Assembly: GCA_038255255.1 (NCBI GenBank)
Contig: JBBSLL010000036.1
Coordinates: 1 to 28,745, forward strand
From: JBBQNY01 sp038255255
GTDB taxonomy: Bacteria > Pseudomonadota > Gammaproteobacteria > Xanthomonadales > Ahniellaceae
Direction: 5' to 3'
Length of the DNA: 28,745 bases
The notes under the pieces were generated by a model. The model searched no databases. It was not told the DNA's origin and saw only the letters and a program-made list of their open reading frames with translations. The translations under genes and the position numbers were made by a program. Shown in pieces: positions 19,224 through 26,686 of this stretch (positions are counted from its first letter, which is position 1; every line of letters starts with the position of its first letter).

Positions 19224-19299
19224 AGGCATTTCTGCCTCCATGCAGGGGCGGCGACGCGGGCGCGCCGCGTGAGCGTTCAGCGCAGCGCATGGAAAACGC

Positions 19300-19331
19300 T
19301 TGACTCTGGACCCGGGTCCAGAGCGCAGACT
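19300..19331 (+). promoter_or_regulatory. MerR-family operator-promoter for the regulator/ATPase operon
   Basis: TTGACT (19300-19305, -35) is followed by a perfect 20-bp inverted repeat, CTCTGGACCC/GGGTCCAGAG (19304-19323). A weak -10, CAGACT, lies at 19326-19331. The 20-bp spacing is longer than normal, as expected for a promoter that a MerR protein twists into an active shape. The arms CTCTGGA/TCCAGAG match, from memory, those of the E. coli zntA promoter rather than the CCTTCC/GGAAGG arms of CueR targets. The regulator gene starts about 30 bases downstream, so it is autoregulated. Confidence 0.85.
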
Positions 19332-19363
19332 GCGGTACCGCGGACATCAGGAGTACCCACGCC

Positions 19364-19768
19364 ATGCCGATGAAGATCGGAGAACTCGCCGCACGCGCCC
19401 ATGTGGGAATCGACACCGTGCGCTACTACGAACGGCAGGGACTGCTGCCTGCACCGCAGCGGCAGGCGTCGGGTTATCGCCGTTACGAATCTGGCGATCT
19501 GGCGCGACTCCAGTTCGTGCGGCGAGCCAAGGCGCTCGGATTCAGCCTCGTGGAGATCACGGAGCTCCTCGGACTTTCTGCATTGCGCGAAGCGGACATG
19601 GGCGCGATGAAACTCGCCGCCCTCGCGAAGCTCGCGGATGTCGAAGGCAGGCTCGCGGAAATGACACGAGTGCGCGACGGACTCAAGGATCTGATCGACG
19701 CCTGTCCGGGGCACGGTGCGCTCGCAAGCTGTCCGATACTTCACGCGCTGGCGGAGCAATCGCCATGA
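19364..19768 (+). CDS. MerR-family metal-responsive activator (CueR-like ligand pattern)
   Basis: This 134-residue protein has the MerR winged helix (KIGELAARAHVGIDTVRYYERQ, positions 4-25, and ASGYRRY), the dimer helix, and a C-terminal metal loop with Cys114 and Cys123 in CPGHGALASCPIL. Two loop cysteines with no Cys at the equivalent of ZntR Cys79 fit the +1 ion type (Cu/Ag, as in CueR) rather than Zn/Pb. The CueR Ser77 position appears to be Met or a neighbour by eye alignment. AGGAG lies 10 bases before the start. Its stop overlaps the ATPase start by ATGA, so regulator and pump are made together from its own operator. The inducer is inferred to be Cu(I). Confidence 0.88.
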   Translation: MPMKIGELAARAHVGIDTVRYYERQGLLPAPQRQASGYRRYESGDLARLQFVRRAKALGFSLVEITELLGLSALREADMGAMKLAALAKLADVEGRLAEMTRVRDGLKDLIDACPGHGALASCPILHALAEQSP

Positions 19769-22083
19769 CGATCGAAATCACCGACAGCAAAGTCATCGAC
19801 CCGGTGTGCGGGATGAAGGTCGATCCTGTCGCGACTGCACATCACGCCACGCACGCCGGAACCGACCACCACTTCTGTTCCGCGCGCTGTCGCGAAAAGT
19901 TCGTCGCAGATCCCGACAGGTATCTATCCCCTGCGCCGATCGAGCCGGCTGTCGATCCGGCAGCAGTCGACGCGACCTACATCTGCCCGATGCATCCGCA
20001 AATCCGCCAGCAAGGCCCCGGCACGTGCCCGATCTGCGGCATGGCGCTCGAACCCGAGATGCCGAGCCTCGAGGACGAGGACAACCCGGAGCTGCGCGAC
20101 TTCACCCGGCGCTTCTGGTGGACCCTGCCGCTCACGGTGATCGTCCTGGCGCTGGCCATGCTCGGTCACCGCGTCGCGTTCCTGTCGGTGGAAGCGCGCA
20201 CGTGGATCGAACTGGTGCTGGCGACGCCGGTGGTGTTGTGGGCAGGCTGGCCGTTCTTCGTGCGCTGCGTCCAGTCGATCCGCAATCGCAGTCCCAATAT
20301 GTGGACGCTGATCGGAATCGGCGTCGCCGCGGCGTTCGTCTACAGCGTGGTGGCGACGATCGCGCCGGATTTGTTCCCGGACTCGTTCCGCGAGCACGGG
20401 CGCGTGGGCGTCTATTTCGAGGCCGCTGCCGTGATCGTGTCGCTGACGCTGCTCGGCCAGTTGCTGGAACTGCGCGCGCGCTTCAAGACGTCCGCGGCGA
20501 TCAAGTCGCTGCTGGGCCTGGCGCCGAAGACGGCGCGCCGTGTCAACGACGACGACAGCGAAGAGGATATTCCGCTGGACCACGTGCACGTGGGCTACCG
20601 CTTGCGCGTTCGCCCGGGCGAGAAGGTGCCGGTCGATGGCACGGTGCTCGACGGCCGTTCCAGCGTGGACGAGTCGATGCTCACGGGCGAGCCGATTCCG
20701 GTCGAGAAGTCCCCCGGCACGAAGGTCATCGGCTCCACCATCAACGGCACCGGCAGCTTGATCGTCCGCGCCGACCAGGTCGGTTCGGCCACCGTCCTGT
20801 CGCAGATCGTGCAGCTCGTTGCGCAGGCGCAGCGTTCGCGCGCGCCGATGCAGCGCATGGCCGACAAGGTCGCGTTCTGGTTCGTGCTGGCGGTGCTCGG
20901 CGTTGCGGTGCTGACGCTGCTGGGCTGGGGCCTGTTCGGGCCGGAACCCTCCTGGACCTACGCGGTGCTCAACGCGGTTTCGGTGCTTATCATCGCTTGC
21001 CCCTGCGCGCTCGGACTTGCAACGCCGATGTCGATCATGGTCGCGACCGGACGCGCCGCGCAGAACGGCGTGCTGTTTCGCGACGCCGAGGCGATCGAGC
21101 GGTTGCGCGAGATCGACACGCTGATCGTCGACAAGACCGGCACGCTCACGGAAGGCAAGCCTGCGTTCCGCGACGCGATCGTGGCGGAGGGCTTTAGCCC
21201 CGACCAGATCGTGCAGTTGTCGGCAAGTCTCGAGCAGGGCAGCGAACATCCACTCGCCGAAGCGATTCTCGCGGAAGCGAAACGACGCAACCTGCCACTG
21301 GATCGCGCGGAAGACTTCGACTCGATCACTGGCATGGGCGTGCGCGGTCGCGTGGCCGGCCAGGCACTGGCGTTGGGCAACAAGGCGCTGATGACGGAGG
21401 TCGGCGCGGATGTGACCGCGATGCTCGGCAGCGCGGAGCTGCTGCGAAAGGAGGGGGCGAGCGTCATGTTCCTCGCCGTCGAGGGACGCCTCGCAGGTGC
21501 CGTCGCCGTCGCGGATCCCATCAAGGCCACCACGCTGCCTGCGCTCGAGGCGCTGCGCGCCGCGGGTCTGCGCATCGTAATGGCCTCGGGTGACGCCCAG
21601 GGCACGGCGCAAGCGGTGGCGACCACGCTCGGGATTGAGGAAGCCTATGGCGAGGTCAAGCCGCAGGACAAGGTCGCGCTGGTGCAACGTCTGAAGTCGG
21701 AGGGCCGACGTGTCGCGATGGCCGGCGACGGCGTCAACGACGCACCCGCACTGGCCGCGGCGGACATTGGCATCGCGATGGGCACCGGCACCGACGTCGC
21801 GATGTCGACCGCGCAGGTCACGCTGGTGAAGGGCGACCTGCGCCGGATCGTCAATGCCCGCGCAATCTCGAATGCGACCGTGCGCAACATGAAGCAGAAC
21901 CTCGGCTTCGCGTTCCTCTACAACGCGCTTGGCGTGCCCATAGCGGCAGGCGTGCTGTATCCGGTGTTCGGCCTGCTGCTCAGCCCCATGATCGCCGCTC
22001 TCGCCATGAGCCTGAGCTCGGTCTCCGTCGTCACCAACGCACTGCGGCTCGGTGCGCGCGCGCAGAGGCACTCCGAACCATGA
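19765..22083 (+). CDS. copF: Cu+-exporting P-type ATPase with YHS and HMBD N-terminus
   Basis: This 772-residue pump moves Cu(I) from cytoplasm to periplasm. Instead of the usual GMxCxxC (HMA) domain it has a YHS/TRASH-like module (Cys15, Cys38, Cys42) and a heavy-metal-binding module YICPMHP...CPICGM (Cys74, Cys88, Cys91). The core has the membrane ion motif CPC (412-414), phosphorylation site DKTGT (Asp456), SEHPLAEAI, GDGVNDAP (654-661), and TM7/TM8 motifs YN and MSLSS expected for P1B-1 Cu+ pumps. It is coupled to the MerR gene upstream and to the PepSY gene downstream by ATGA overlaps. The name copF follows the Xanthomonas cluster; other genomes call the same family copA. Confidence 0.95.
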   Translation: MTIEITDSKVIDPVCGMKVDPVATAHHATHAGTDHHFCSARCREKFVADPDRYLSPAPIEPAVDPAAVDATYICPMHPQIRQQGPGTCPICGMALEPEMPSLEDEDNPELRDFTRRFWWTLPLTVIVLALAMLGHRVAFLSVEARTWIELVLATPVVLWAGWPFFVRCVQSIRNRSPNMWTLIGIGVAAAFVYSVVATIAPDLFPDSFREHGRVGVYFEAAAVIVSLTLLGQLLELRARFKTSAAIKSLLGLAPKTARRVNDDDSEEDIPLDHVHVGYRLRVRPGEKVPVDGTVLDGRSSVDESMLTGEPIPVEKSPGTKVIGSTINGTGSLIVRADQVGSATVLSQIVQLVAQAQRSRAPMQRMADKVAFWFVLAVLGVAVLTLLGWGLFGPEPSWTYAVLNAVSVLIIACPCALGLATPMSIMVATGRAAQNGVLFRDAEAIERLREIDTLIVDKTGTLTEGKPAFRDAIVAEGFSPDQIVQLSASLEQGSEHPLAEAILAEAKRRNLPLDRAEDFDSITGMGVRGRVAGQALALGNKALMTEVGADVTAMLGSAELLRKEGASVMFLAVEGRLAGAVAVADPIKATTLPALEALRAAGLRIVMASGDAQGTAQAVATTLGIEEAYGEVKPQDKVALVQRLKSEGRRVAMAGDGVNDAPALAAADIGIAMGTGTDVAMSTAQVTLVKGDLRRIVNARAISNATVRNMKQNLGFAFLYNALGVPIAAGVLYPVFGLLLSPMIAALAMSLSSVSVVTNALRLGARAQRHSEP

Positions 22084-22781
22084 GGCCGGCATTCTGGGCG
22101 CGACGCACGCACAAGTGGGTCGCCTGGGCGCTCGGAATCCAGGCGCTTCTCTGGATGGCGAGTGGTCTCTACATGACCGCGATCTCGATCGACACGATCC
22201 ACGGCGATCATCTTGTGCGTCCGGCGGATACAACGGCACTGTCGCCGAGCGTTGCCTTGCTGAGCGCGGACGCGCTGGCCGCAAGGCATCCGGACATGCT
22301 GTCCTTCAAGCTCAAGCGCTTCATGGGCCGCGAGGTCTTCGAGGTGCGCGAGGCATCGGGCATCGCGATGCTGGTGGATGCGCAATCTGGCGCGCGCGTT
22401 GGACCTCTCGACATCGACGCAGCACGGCAGTTGGCGGTCTCGCACTATGTCGGTACCGCGCCGGTCGAGGCGGTCGAGTGGCTCGACCACGCGCCGCAGG
22501 AAGTCTCGACGCGCCCTGTGCCGCTGTGGCGGGTGTCGTTTGCCGACCGCAAGGAAACGACGCTGTACCTCTCGCCGCATACCGGAGAACTCCTCGCGAA
22601 GCGCCATGATCTGTGGCGCTGGTTCGACCTGTTCTGGATGCTGCACATCATGGATTACGACACGCGCGACGACATCAACAACTGGCTGCTGCAATTGGCC
22701 TCGTGGATCGGTGTCGCATTTTCCTTGACGGGTGTGTGGCTGCTGTTCTACAGCTTTCGCCGCCGGCGCGGCCGCGCATGA
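22080..22781 (+). CDS. PepSY-type membrane protein, copy 1
   Basis: This 233-residue protein has an N-terminal membrane helix (about 12-34) after the motif RRTHKW, a periplasmic PepSY-like middle, and a C-terminal helix (about 203-225, VAFSLTGVWLLFYSF). The conserved block RWFDLFWMLHIMDYDTRDD lies just before the last helix. PepSY membrane proteins are linked to metal reduction, chaperoning or peptidase inhibition; those with this HIMDY block often sit beside heavy-metal pumps. The gene overlaps both the ATPase and the next paralogue by ATGA. His residues in HKW and LHIMDY could bind haem or metal, but no biochemical role can be assigned from sequence. Confidence 0.82.
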   Translation: MRPAFWARRTHKWVAWALGIQALLWMASGLYMTAISIDTIHGDHLVRPADTTALSPSVALLSADALAARHPDMLSFKLKRFMGREVFEVREASGIAMLVDAQSGARVGPLDIDAARQLAVSHYVGTAPVEAVEWLDHAPQEVSTRPVPLWRVSFADRKETTLYLSPHTGELLAKRHDLWRWFDLFWMLHIMDYDTRDDINNWLLQLASWIGVAFSLTGVWLLFYSFRRRRGRA

Positions 22782-23485
22782 CCGGCTGGATGCGCACGCT
22801 GCACAAGTGGACGGGCCTCATCCTCGCGATCCAGTTCGTGCTGTGGATGGGCAGCGGGCTCCTCATGAGCCTGCTCGACCACGACAAGGTGCAGGGCCAT
22901 GAGTACCGTGCGCATGCGACGTCGAAAGCCACGCAGTGGCCAACGGGAAAGCTGGCGCCGTCGCGAGTGCTCTCGGCGGCGGAGTTGCCCGTGCAGTCGC
23001 TGGAAGCCATGTGGCTGCGCGATCGCCCGGTCTATCGGCTGAGCAACACCGCGAGCACGTGGCTGGTCGATGCGCGTGACGGACGCAATGTCACCATCGA
23101 CGCGGCCACGGCGCTTGCGATCGCGCGCGAGGACTACACGGGGCCGGGTGAGGCTCTCACGCCCGAGTCGATGGCGGCGCCGAACCTGGAAGTCCGCGGC
23201 CACGCGGCCCCCATCTGGCGCATGTCCTTCGACGATGATGAAGCGACGACACTGTACGTATCCGGCCAGGACGGCCGCATCCTGGCGCGTCGCAACGACA
23301 CGTGGCGCCTCTTCGACATCGCATGGATGCTGCACATCATGGATTACACGGAGCGCGCCGATTTCAACAACCCGCTGGTGGTGACCGCCGCCGCCGGTGG
23401 GTTGTGGATCGCACTCACCGGCGTGTGGCTGCTCGTCGCCAGCCTGCGCTTGCGCAAATCGTCGCGGGCGTTCGCACCCTCGTGA
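22778..23485 (+). CDS. PepSY-type membrane protein, copy 2
   Basis: This 235-residue protein is a diverged paralogue of its upstream neighbour with the same layout: LHKWTGLILAIQFVLWMGSG as the first helix (about 8-27), a periplasmic middle, RLFDIAWMLHIMDYTERAD, and a final helix with LTGVWLLVAS. The middle parts differ strongly while the His-containing ends are conserved, which suggests a heterodimer or two partners with separate ligands (inference). It is translationally coupled by ATGA to copy 1 and lies 24 bp before the ATP-grasp gene. The final residues are basic, predicting a cytoplasmic C-terminus. Confidence 0.82.
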   Translation: MTGWMRTLHKWTGLILAIQFVLWMGSGLLMSLLDHDKVQGHEYRAHATSKATQWPTGKLAPSRVLSAAELPVQSLEAMWLRDRPVYRLSNTASTWLVDARDGRNVTIDAATALAIAREDYTGPGEALTPESMAAPNLEVRGHAAPIWRMSFDDDEATTLYVSGQDGRILARRNDTWRLFDIAWMLHIMDYTERADFNNPLVVTAAAGGLWIALTGVWLLVASLRLRKSSRAFAPS

Positions 23486-23509
23486 ACCCGCACGCGTATC
23501 CTGCTCGCC

Positions 23510-24844
23510 ATGAGAATTCCTGAACAGCCGTGCATCGCGGATCCGAAGTTCGGCACCTGCGGGCCCGATTCCACGGTGGAGGAACTCAATCGCGGCTGCT
23601 TCTGCCCCAGTGTCGATCCCGCGGCGCTGCACGAAAGGCTCGAAGCGGTACTGCAGGAACATGGACTGTCCGCGACGCTCGCGGGTTCGCACGCCAACCT
23701 GTTCGCGACGTTGCCTGTGTTTGTTTCGCGCCACCACATCGTGCAGATGCAAAGCGTCCTGGCTTCGATCGAGGAGGTGATCGCGACGGAGCACTACCGC
23801 ACGGCATCGCTGTCGTGGGCGCCTGATATCGCACGCTTCGATCCGGGCTCGCCCGGGGGACTGCTCGGCTTCGACTTTCATCTCGGACCTGACGGACCGC
23901 GACTGATCGAGATCAACACGAACCCCGGCGGCGCGCTCATTAATGTGCTCGTCGCGCAGACACAGCAGGTCTGCATGCCGGAATCCATGGCGCCGGTGTC
24001 GGACCCGGATCGCGCGGAGTCGGCGGTCGTCGACGCCATGCTCGCGGAATGGACCCTGCAGCGCGGCTCCACGCCGCTGCAGTTCGTCGCGATCGTCGAC
24101 GACTCGCCGGCCGAGCAGTATCTCTATCCCGAGTTCGCGCTGTATCGCGAACTGTTGCGCCGTCACGTCTTCCGCGCGGAGATCTGCGATCCGTCGGAAC
24201 TGGTGCGCGAGGAGGGACGGCTGCGCTGGCACGGCCATGCGATCGATTTCGTCTACAACCGCCTGACCGATTTTGCGCTCGACGATCCGTTGCATGCCAC
24301 GCTGCGCGAGGCATACCTCACTCGCGAGGTCGCGCTGAGTCCGCACCCGCGCGCCCACGCGCTTTACGCGGACAAGCGGAACCTGTCGCTGCTCGGCGAT
24401 CGCGGGTTTCTCGAGACGGCGGGTATCGAAGGCACGACCATCGACACGTTGCTGGCCGCGATTCCCCACACCGAACTCGTCACCGCGGAGAATCGCGAGC
24501 GGTTGTGGGCGCACCGCCGCCAGGTGTTCTTCAAGCCCGCGGCAGGATTCGGCAGCAAGGCCAGCTATCGCGGTGACAAGCTGACCCGGCGCGTGTGGGA
24601 GGAGATAAGCGCGGGCACGTACGTGGCGCAGGAGATCGTCACACCCAGCGAGCGCCGCGCGGCGTCATCGGCCGAGCCTCTCAAGATCGACATCCGTTGC
24701 TACGCCTACCGCGGCGAACCGCTGCTTTACGCCGCCCGGATGTATCGCGGCCAGACCACCAACTTCCGCACGCCCGGCGGCGGCTTCGCGCCGGTACTGA
24801 CGGGCATTCGCGGCGCATTCCCGCCGGGCACTGAGGCCGGTTGA
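23510..24844 (+). CDS. Probable circularly permuted ATP-grasp enzyme, product unknown
   Basis: This 444-residue cytoplasmic protein has no signal peptide. Its N-terminus is Cys-rich (Cys8, 17, 30, 32; RGCFCPSVD). The motif LIEINTNPGG (Glu134-Gly141), which normally ends an ATP-grasp domain, comes first. The ATP-binding segment FFKPAAGFGSKASYRG (Lys342), the YVAQE strand (372-375) and the acidic/basic strand LKIDIRCYAYRG come near the C-terminus. That order is the reverse of ordinary ATP-grasp ligases and fits circularly permuted members. Such enzymes join a carboxylate to an amine, thiol or amino acid. It lies 24 bp after the PepSY pair, so it is probably part of the MerR-controlled operon. 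A role in making a thiol- or peptide-type copper ligand is speculation. Confidence 0.68.
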   Translation: MRIPEQPCIADPKFGTCGPDSTVEELNRGCFCPSVDPAALHERLEAVLQEHGLSATLAGSHANLFATLPVFVSRHHIVQMQSVLASIEEVIATEHYRTASLSWAPDIARFDPGSPGGLLGFDFHLGPDGPRLIEINTNPGGALINVLVAQTQQVCMPESMAPVSDPDRAESAVVDAMLAEWTLQRGSTPLQFVAIVDDSPAEQYLYPEFALYRELLRRHVFRAEICDPSELVREEGRLRWHGHAIDFVYNRLTDFALDDPLHATLREAYLTREVALSPHPRAHALYADKRNLSLLGDRGFLETAGIEGTTIDTLLAAIPHTELVTAENRERLWAHRRQVFFKPAAGFGSKASYRGDKLTRRVWEEISAGTYVAQEIVTPSERRAASSAEPLKIDIRCYAYRGEPLLYAARMYRGQTTNFRTPGGGFAPVLTGIRGAFPPGTEAG

Positions 24845-24949
24845 ACTCGACGCGCACGCGAGGGTCTCTCCTGTGGGAACCGTCCTGTTCCGGGCCCACT
24901 TGATCCAGGTCATTTCGCAGCTCGCCTTCCGGAGCGTAGTATCCAACCC

Positions 24950-25324
24950 ATGTCCTCGCGCCGCCGCCGCCTCCGAATCGCCGTAACGGTGATCGTGTGC
25001 CTGCTGTTCCAGCAGGTCGCCATGGCGGCGTACGCGTGCACCATGGATCGCATGCCGGCAGTAGCGGTCGCGATGGCCGAGGACTGCGCCGCAATGGGGA
25101 TGGAAGTCGAGGAAGAATCGCTGGCGCTTTGTGCCAAGCACTGTGCACCCGATCTGTCCACTGCGGCAGACCATGCGGCGCTGACCGTGCCGTCGCTCGC
25201 CCTACCGCCGGCCTTCGAACTCGTCCTGGCCGAGCCCGTGTCCCATCTGGCGATCAACGTAGACGTTGCAATCGATCGCTCCGATCCGCCGCCTCGATTG
25301 CGGTACTGCTCACTGCTGATCTAG
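24950..25324 (+). CDS. Small exported Cys/Met-containing protein upstream of cusCBA
   Basis: This 124-residue protein has a basic start (MSSRRRRLR) and a signal peptide (IAVTVIVCLLFQQVAMA). The mature part is short and rich in possible copper ligands: ACTMDRM, EDCAAMGMEVE and LCAKHCAPD, ending RLRYCSLLI. It resembles small secreted proteins, some of the DUF2946 type, that precede copper RND efflux genes in other proteobacteria. No enzyme domain is present. It lies 105 bp after the ATP-grasp gene and 72 bp before cusC, so it may head the efflux operon. A role as periplasmic metal binder is inferred from Cys, Met and His content only. Confidence 0.65.
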   Translation: MSSRRRRLRIAVTVIVCLLFQQVAMAAYACTMDRMPAVAVAMAEDCAAMGMEVEEESLALCAKHCAPDLSTAADHAALTVPSLALPPAFELVLAEPVSHLAINVDVAIDRSDPPPRLRYCSLLI

Positions 25325-25396
25325 GCCCCAGCGACATCGCTTTCTGCGCACGCCGGCAATCGCCGCGTGGCTTCGATGCTGTCGCTTGGAGGTTCC

Positions 25397-26686
25397 ATGA
25401 TGCTCTCAATGCGTTTTTCCCTGGCCGCGCGCGCCATCGCCCGCGCCGCCAGCGCGTGCGCGCTGTGTTTGCTGTTCGCTTCGCCCGCAGCCGTCGCAGG
25501 ATCGTCAGGATTGACGCTCCACGACGCGACAAGGCTTGCGGTTGCACGCGCGCCCATGCTTGATGCCCGCAACGCGGGTGTCTCCGCGGCCCGCGAAGAA
25601 GCGGCGCGCGCCGGCGCCTTGCCCGATCCGATGCTCATGCTCGGCATCGACAATCTTCCCGTAACTGGCCCCGATGCCTTCGAGTTCGGGCCGGATGAGA
25701 TGACGATGAAGCGTGTCGGGGTCCGCCAGGAAGTTCCCGCACGCGCCAAACGCGAAGCGCAGCGAACCTTGGCAGCGCGCAAGGTGGACGAAGCCCGGGC
25801 GCTGTCGGCTGCGACCGAGCTCGAGGTGCAACGAGCGACCGGGCAGGCGTGGGTCGACGTCTGGGCGGCGCAGCAGGAGTTGGACGCGTTGCGGGCCTTG
25901 CGGGAGCAGGCCGTGTCGGCGGCGGAGCTGACGAAGGCACGCCTGGGCGGCGGGACCGAAACGGCCGGTGATGCGTTGGCGACGGCATCGGCTGTTCTCG
26001 AAGTCGACAACCGGATCGAGGCGGCGCGGGCCACACGCGAATCGGCGCAGGCGACGCTGGCGCGTTGGCTGGGCGACGACATCGCCGACCTCTCGACCGA
26101 CGCGCCCGACTTTGGCTTTCTGCGTATCCCCGAGGCGCGCTTGCTGGCCTCGATTGATCGGCTCGGCCCGTTGCTCCCCGCGACAGCACAAGTCCGTGCG
26201 GCCGAGGCAAGCATCGAGTTGGCTCGCGCGGAAAAAAAATCCGACTGGAGCGTGGGCGCGTCGTACGGCCAACGGGAGCGCGGGCGCAGCGACATGCTCA
26301 TGGTCGAGATTGGATTCGGGCTGCCGCTATTCACGCGCAATCGGCAGGACCGCGGTGTTGCTGCACGCGAGGCGGACCATCAAGCGGCGGTCGCCACCCG
26401 CGAAGACTTACGACGCGAGGCCATCGCGCGCATCCGTAGCGAGCTGGCCCGCTGGCAGGGATTCAAGCGCCAGGTAGCCCTGCATGAGGATTCCTTGCTG
26501 CCGCTGGCGCGAGATCGCAGTGCCGCCGCATTGGCCGCATATGAAGCGGGCGGCGCAGTGCAGTCGTGGCTCGATGCCCAACGCGCCGAACTCGAGGTGC
26601 ATCTGTCGCACGCGGAGCGCCTGGGCGAACTCGGGCGCGCGTGGGTCGCGCTCGCTTATCTGATTCCGACGGAGGCACGGCCATGA
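25397..26686 (+). CDS. cusC: CusC/CzcC-type outer-membrane efflux protein (TolC family)
   Basis: This 429-residue protein forms the outer-membrane duct of a tripartite metal exporter. GGAGG precedes the start by 4 bases (ATG 25397) or 7 bases (ATG 25400); an earlier ATG at 25367 lacks a site. A signal peptide runs to about residue 35 (CALCLLFASPAAVAG). The body shows two TolC-type repeats: LTLHDATRLAVARAPMLDA and a central ARKVDEARALSAATELEVQRA coil, then LGPLLPATAQVRAAEASIELARA and EIGFGLPLFTRNRQDRGVAAREA. No lipobox Cys follows the signal, unlike E. coli CusC. It overlaps cusB by ATGA. Confidence 0.92.
   Translation: MMLSMRFSLAARAIARAASACALCLLFASPAAVAGSSGLTLHDATRLAVARAPMLDARNAGVSAAREEAARAGALPDPMLMLGIDNLPVTGPDAFEFGPDEMTMKRVGVRQEVPARAKREAQRTLAARKVDEARALSAATELEVQRATGQAWVDVWAAQQELDALRALREQAVSAAELTKARLGGGTETAGDALATASAVLEVDNRIEAARATRESAQATLARWLGDDIADLSTDAPDFGFLRIPEARLLASIDRLGPLLPATAQVRAAEASIELARAEKKSDWSVGASYGQRERGRSDMLMVEIGFGLPLFTRNRQDRGVAAREADHQAAVATREDLRREAIARIRSELARWQGFKRQVALHEDSLLPLARDRSAAALAAYEAGGAVQSWLDAQRAELEVHLSHAERLGELGRAWVALAYLIPTEARP

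Noticed and set aside
19224..19270. Small hairpins after copG (AGGCA/TGCCT at 19224-19237 and ACGCGG/CCGCGT at 19254-19270) as a terminator
   Set aside because: Stems are only 5-6 bp and neither is followed by a run of T; random GC-rich sequence gives such stems often.
19924..22284. 786-codon minus-strand open frame opposite the P-type ATPase
   Set aside because: Low-complexity His/Arg-rich translation typical of an antisense shadow; the + strand gene is unmistakable.
24860..24910. GGAAC/GTTCC and GTGGG/CCCAC stems in the gap after the ATP-grasp gene
   Set aside because: The two stems are short, mutually competing and without a T-run; no terminator or riboswitch can be supported.
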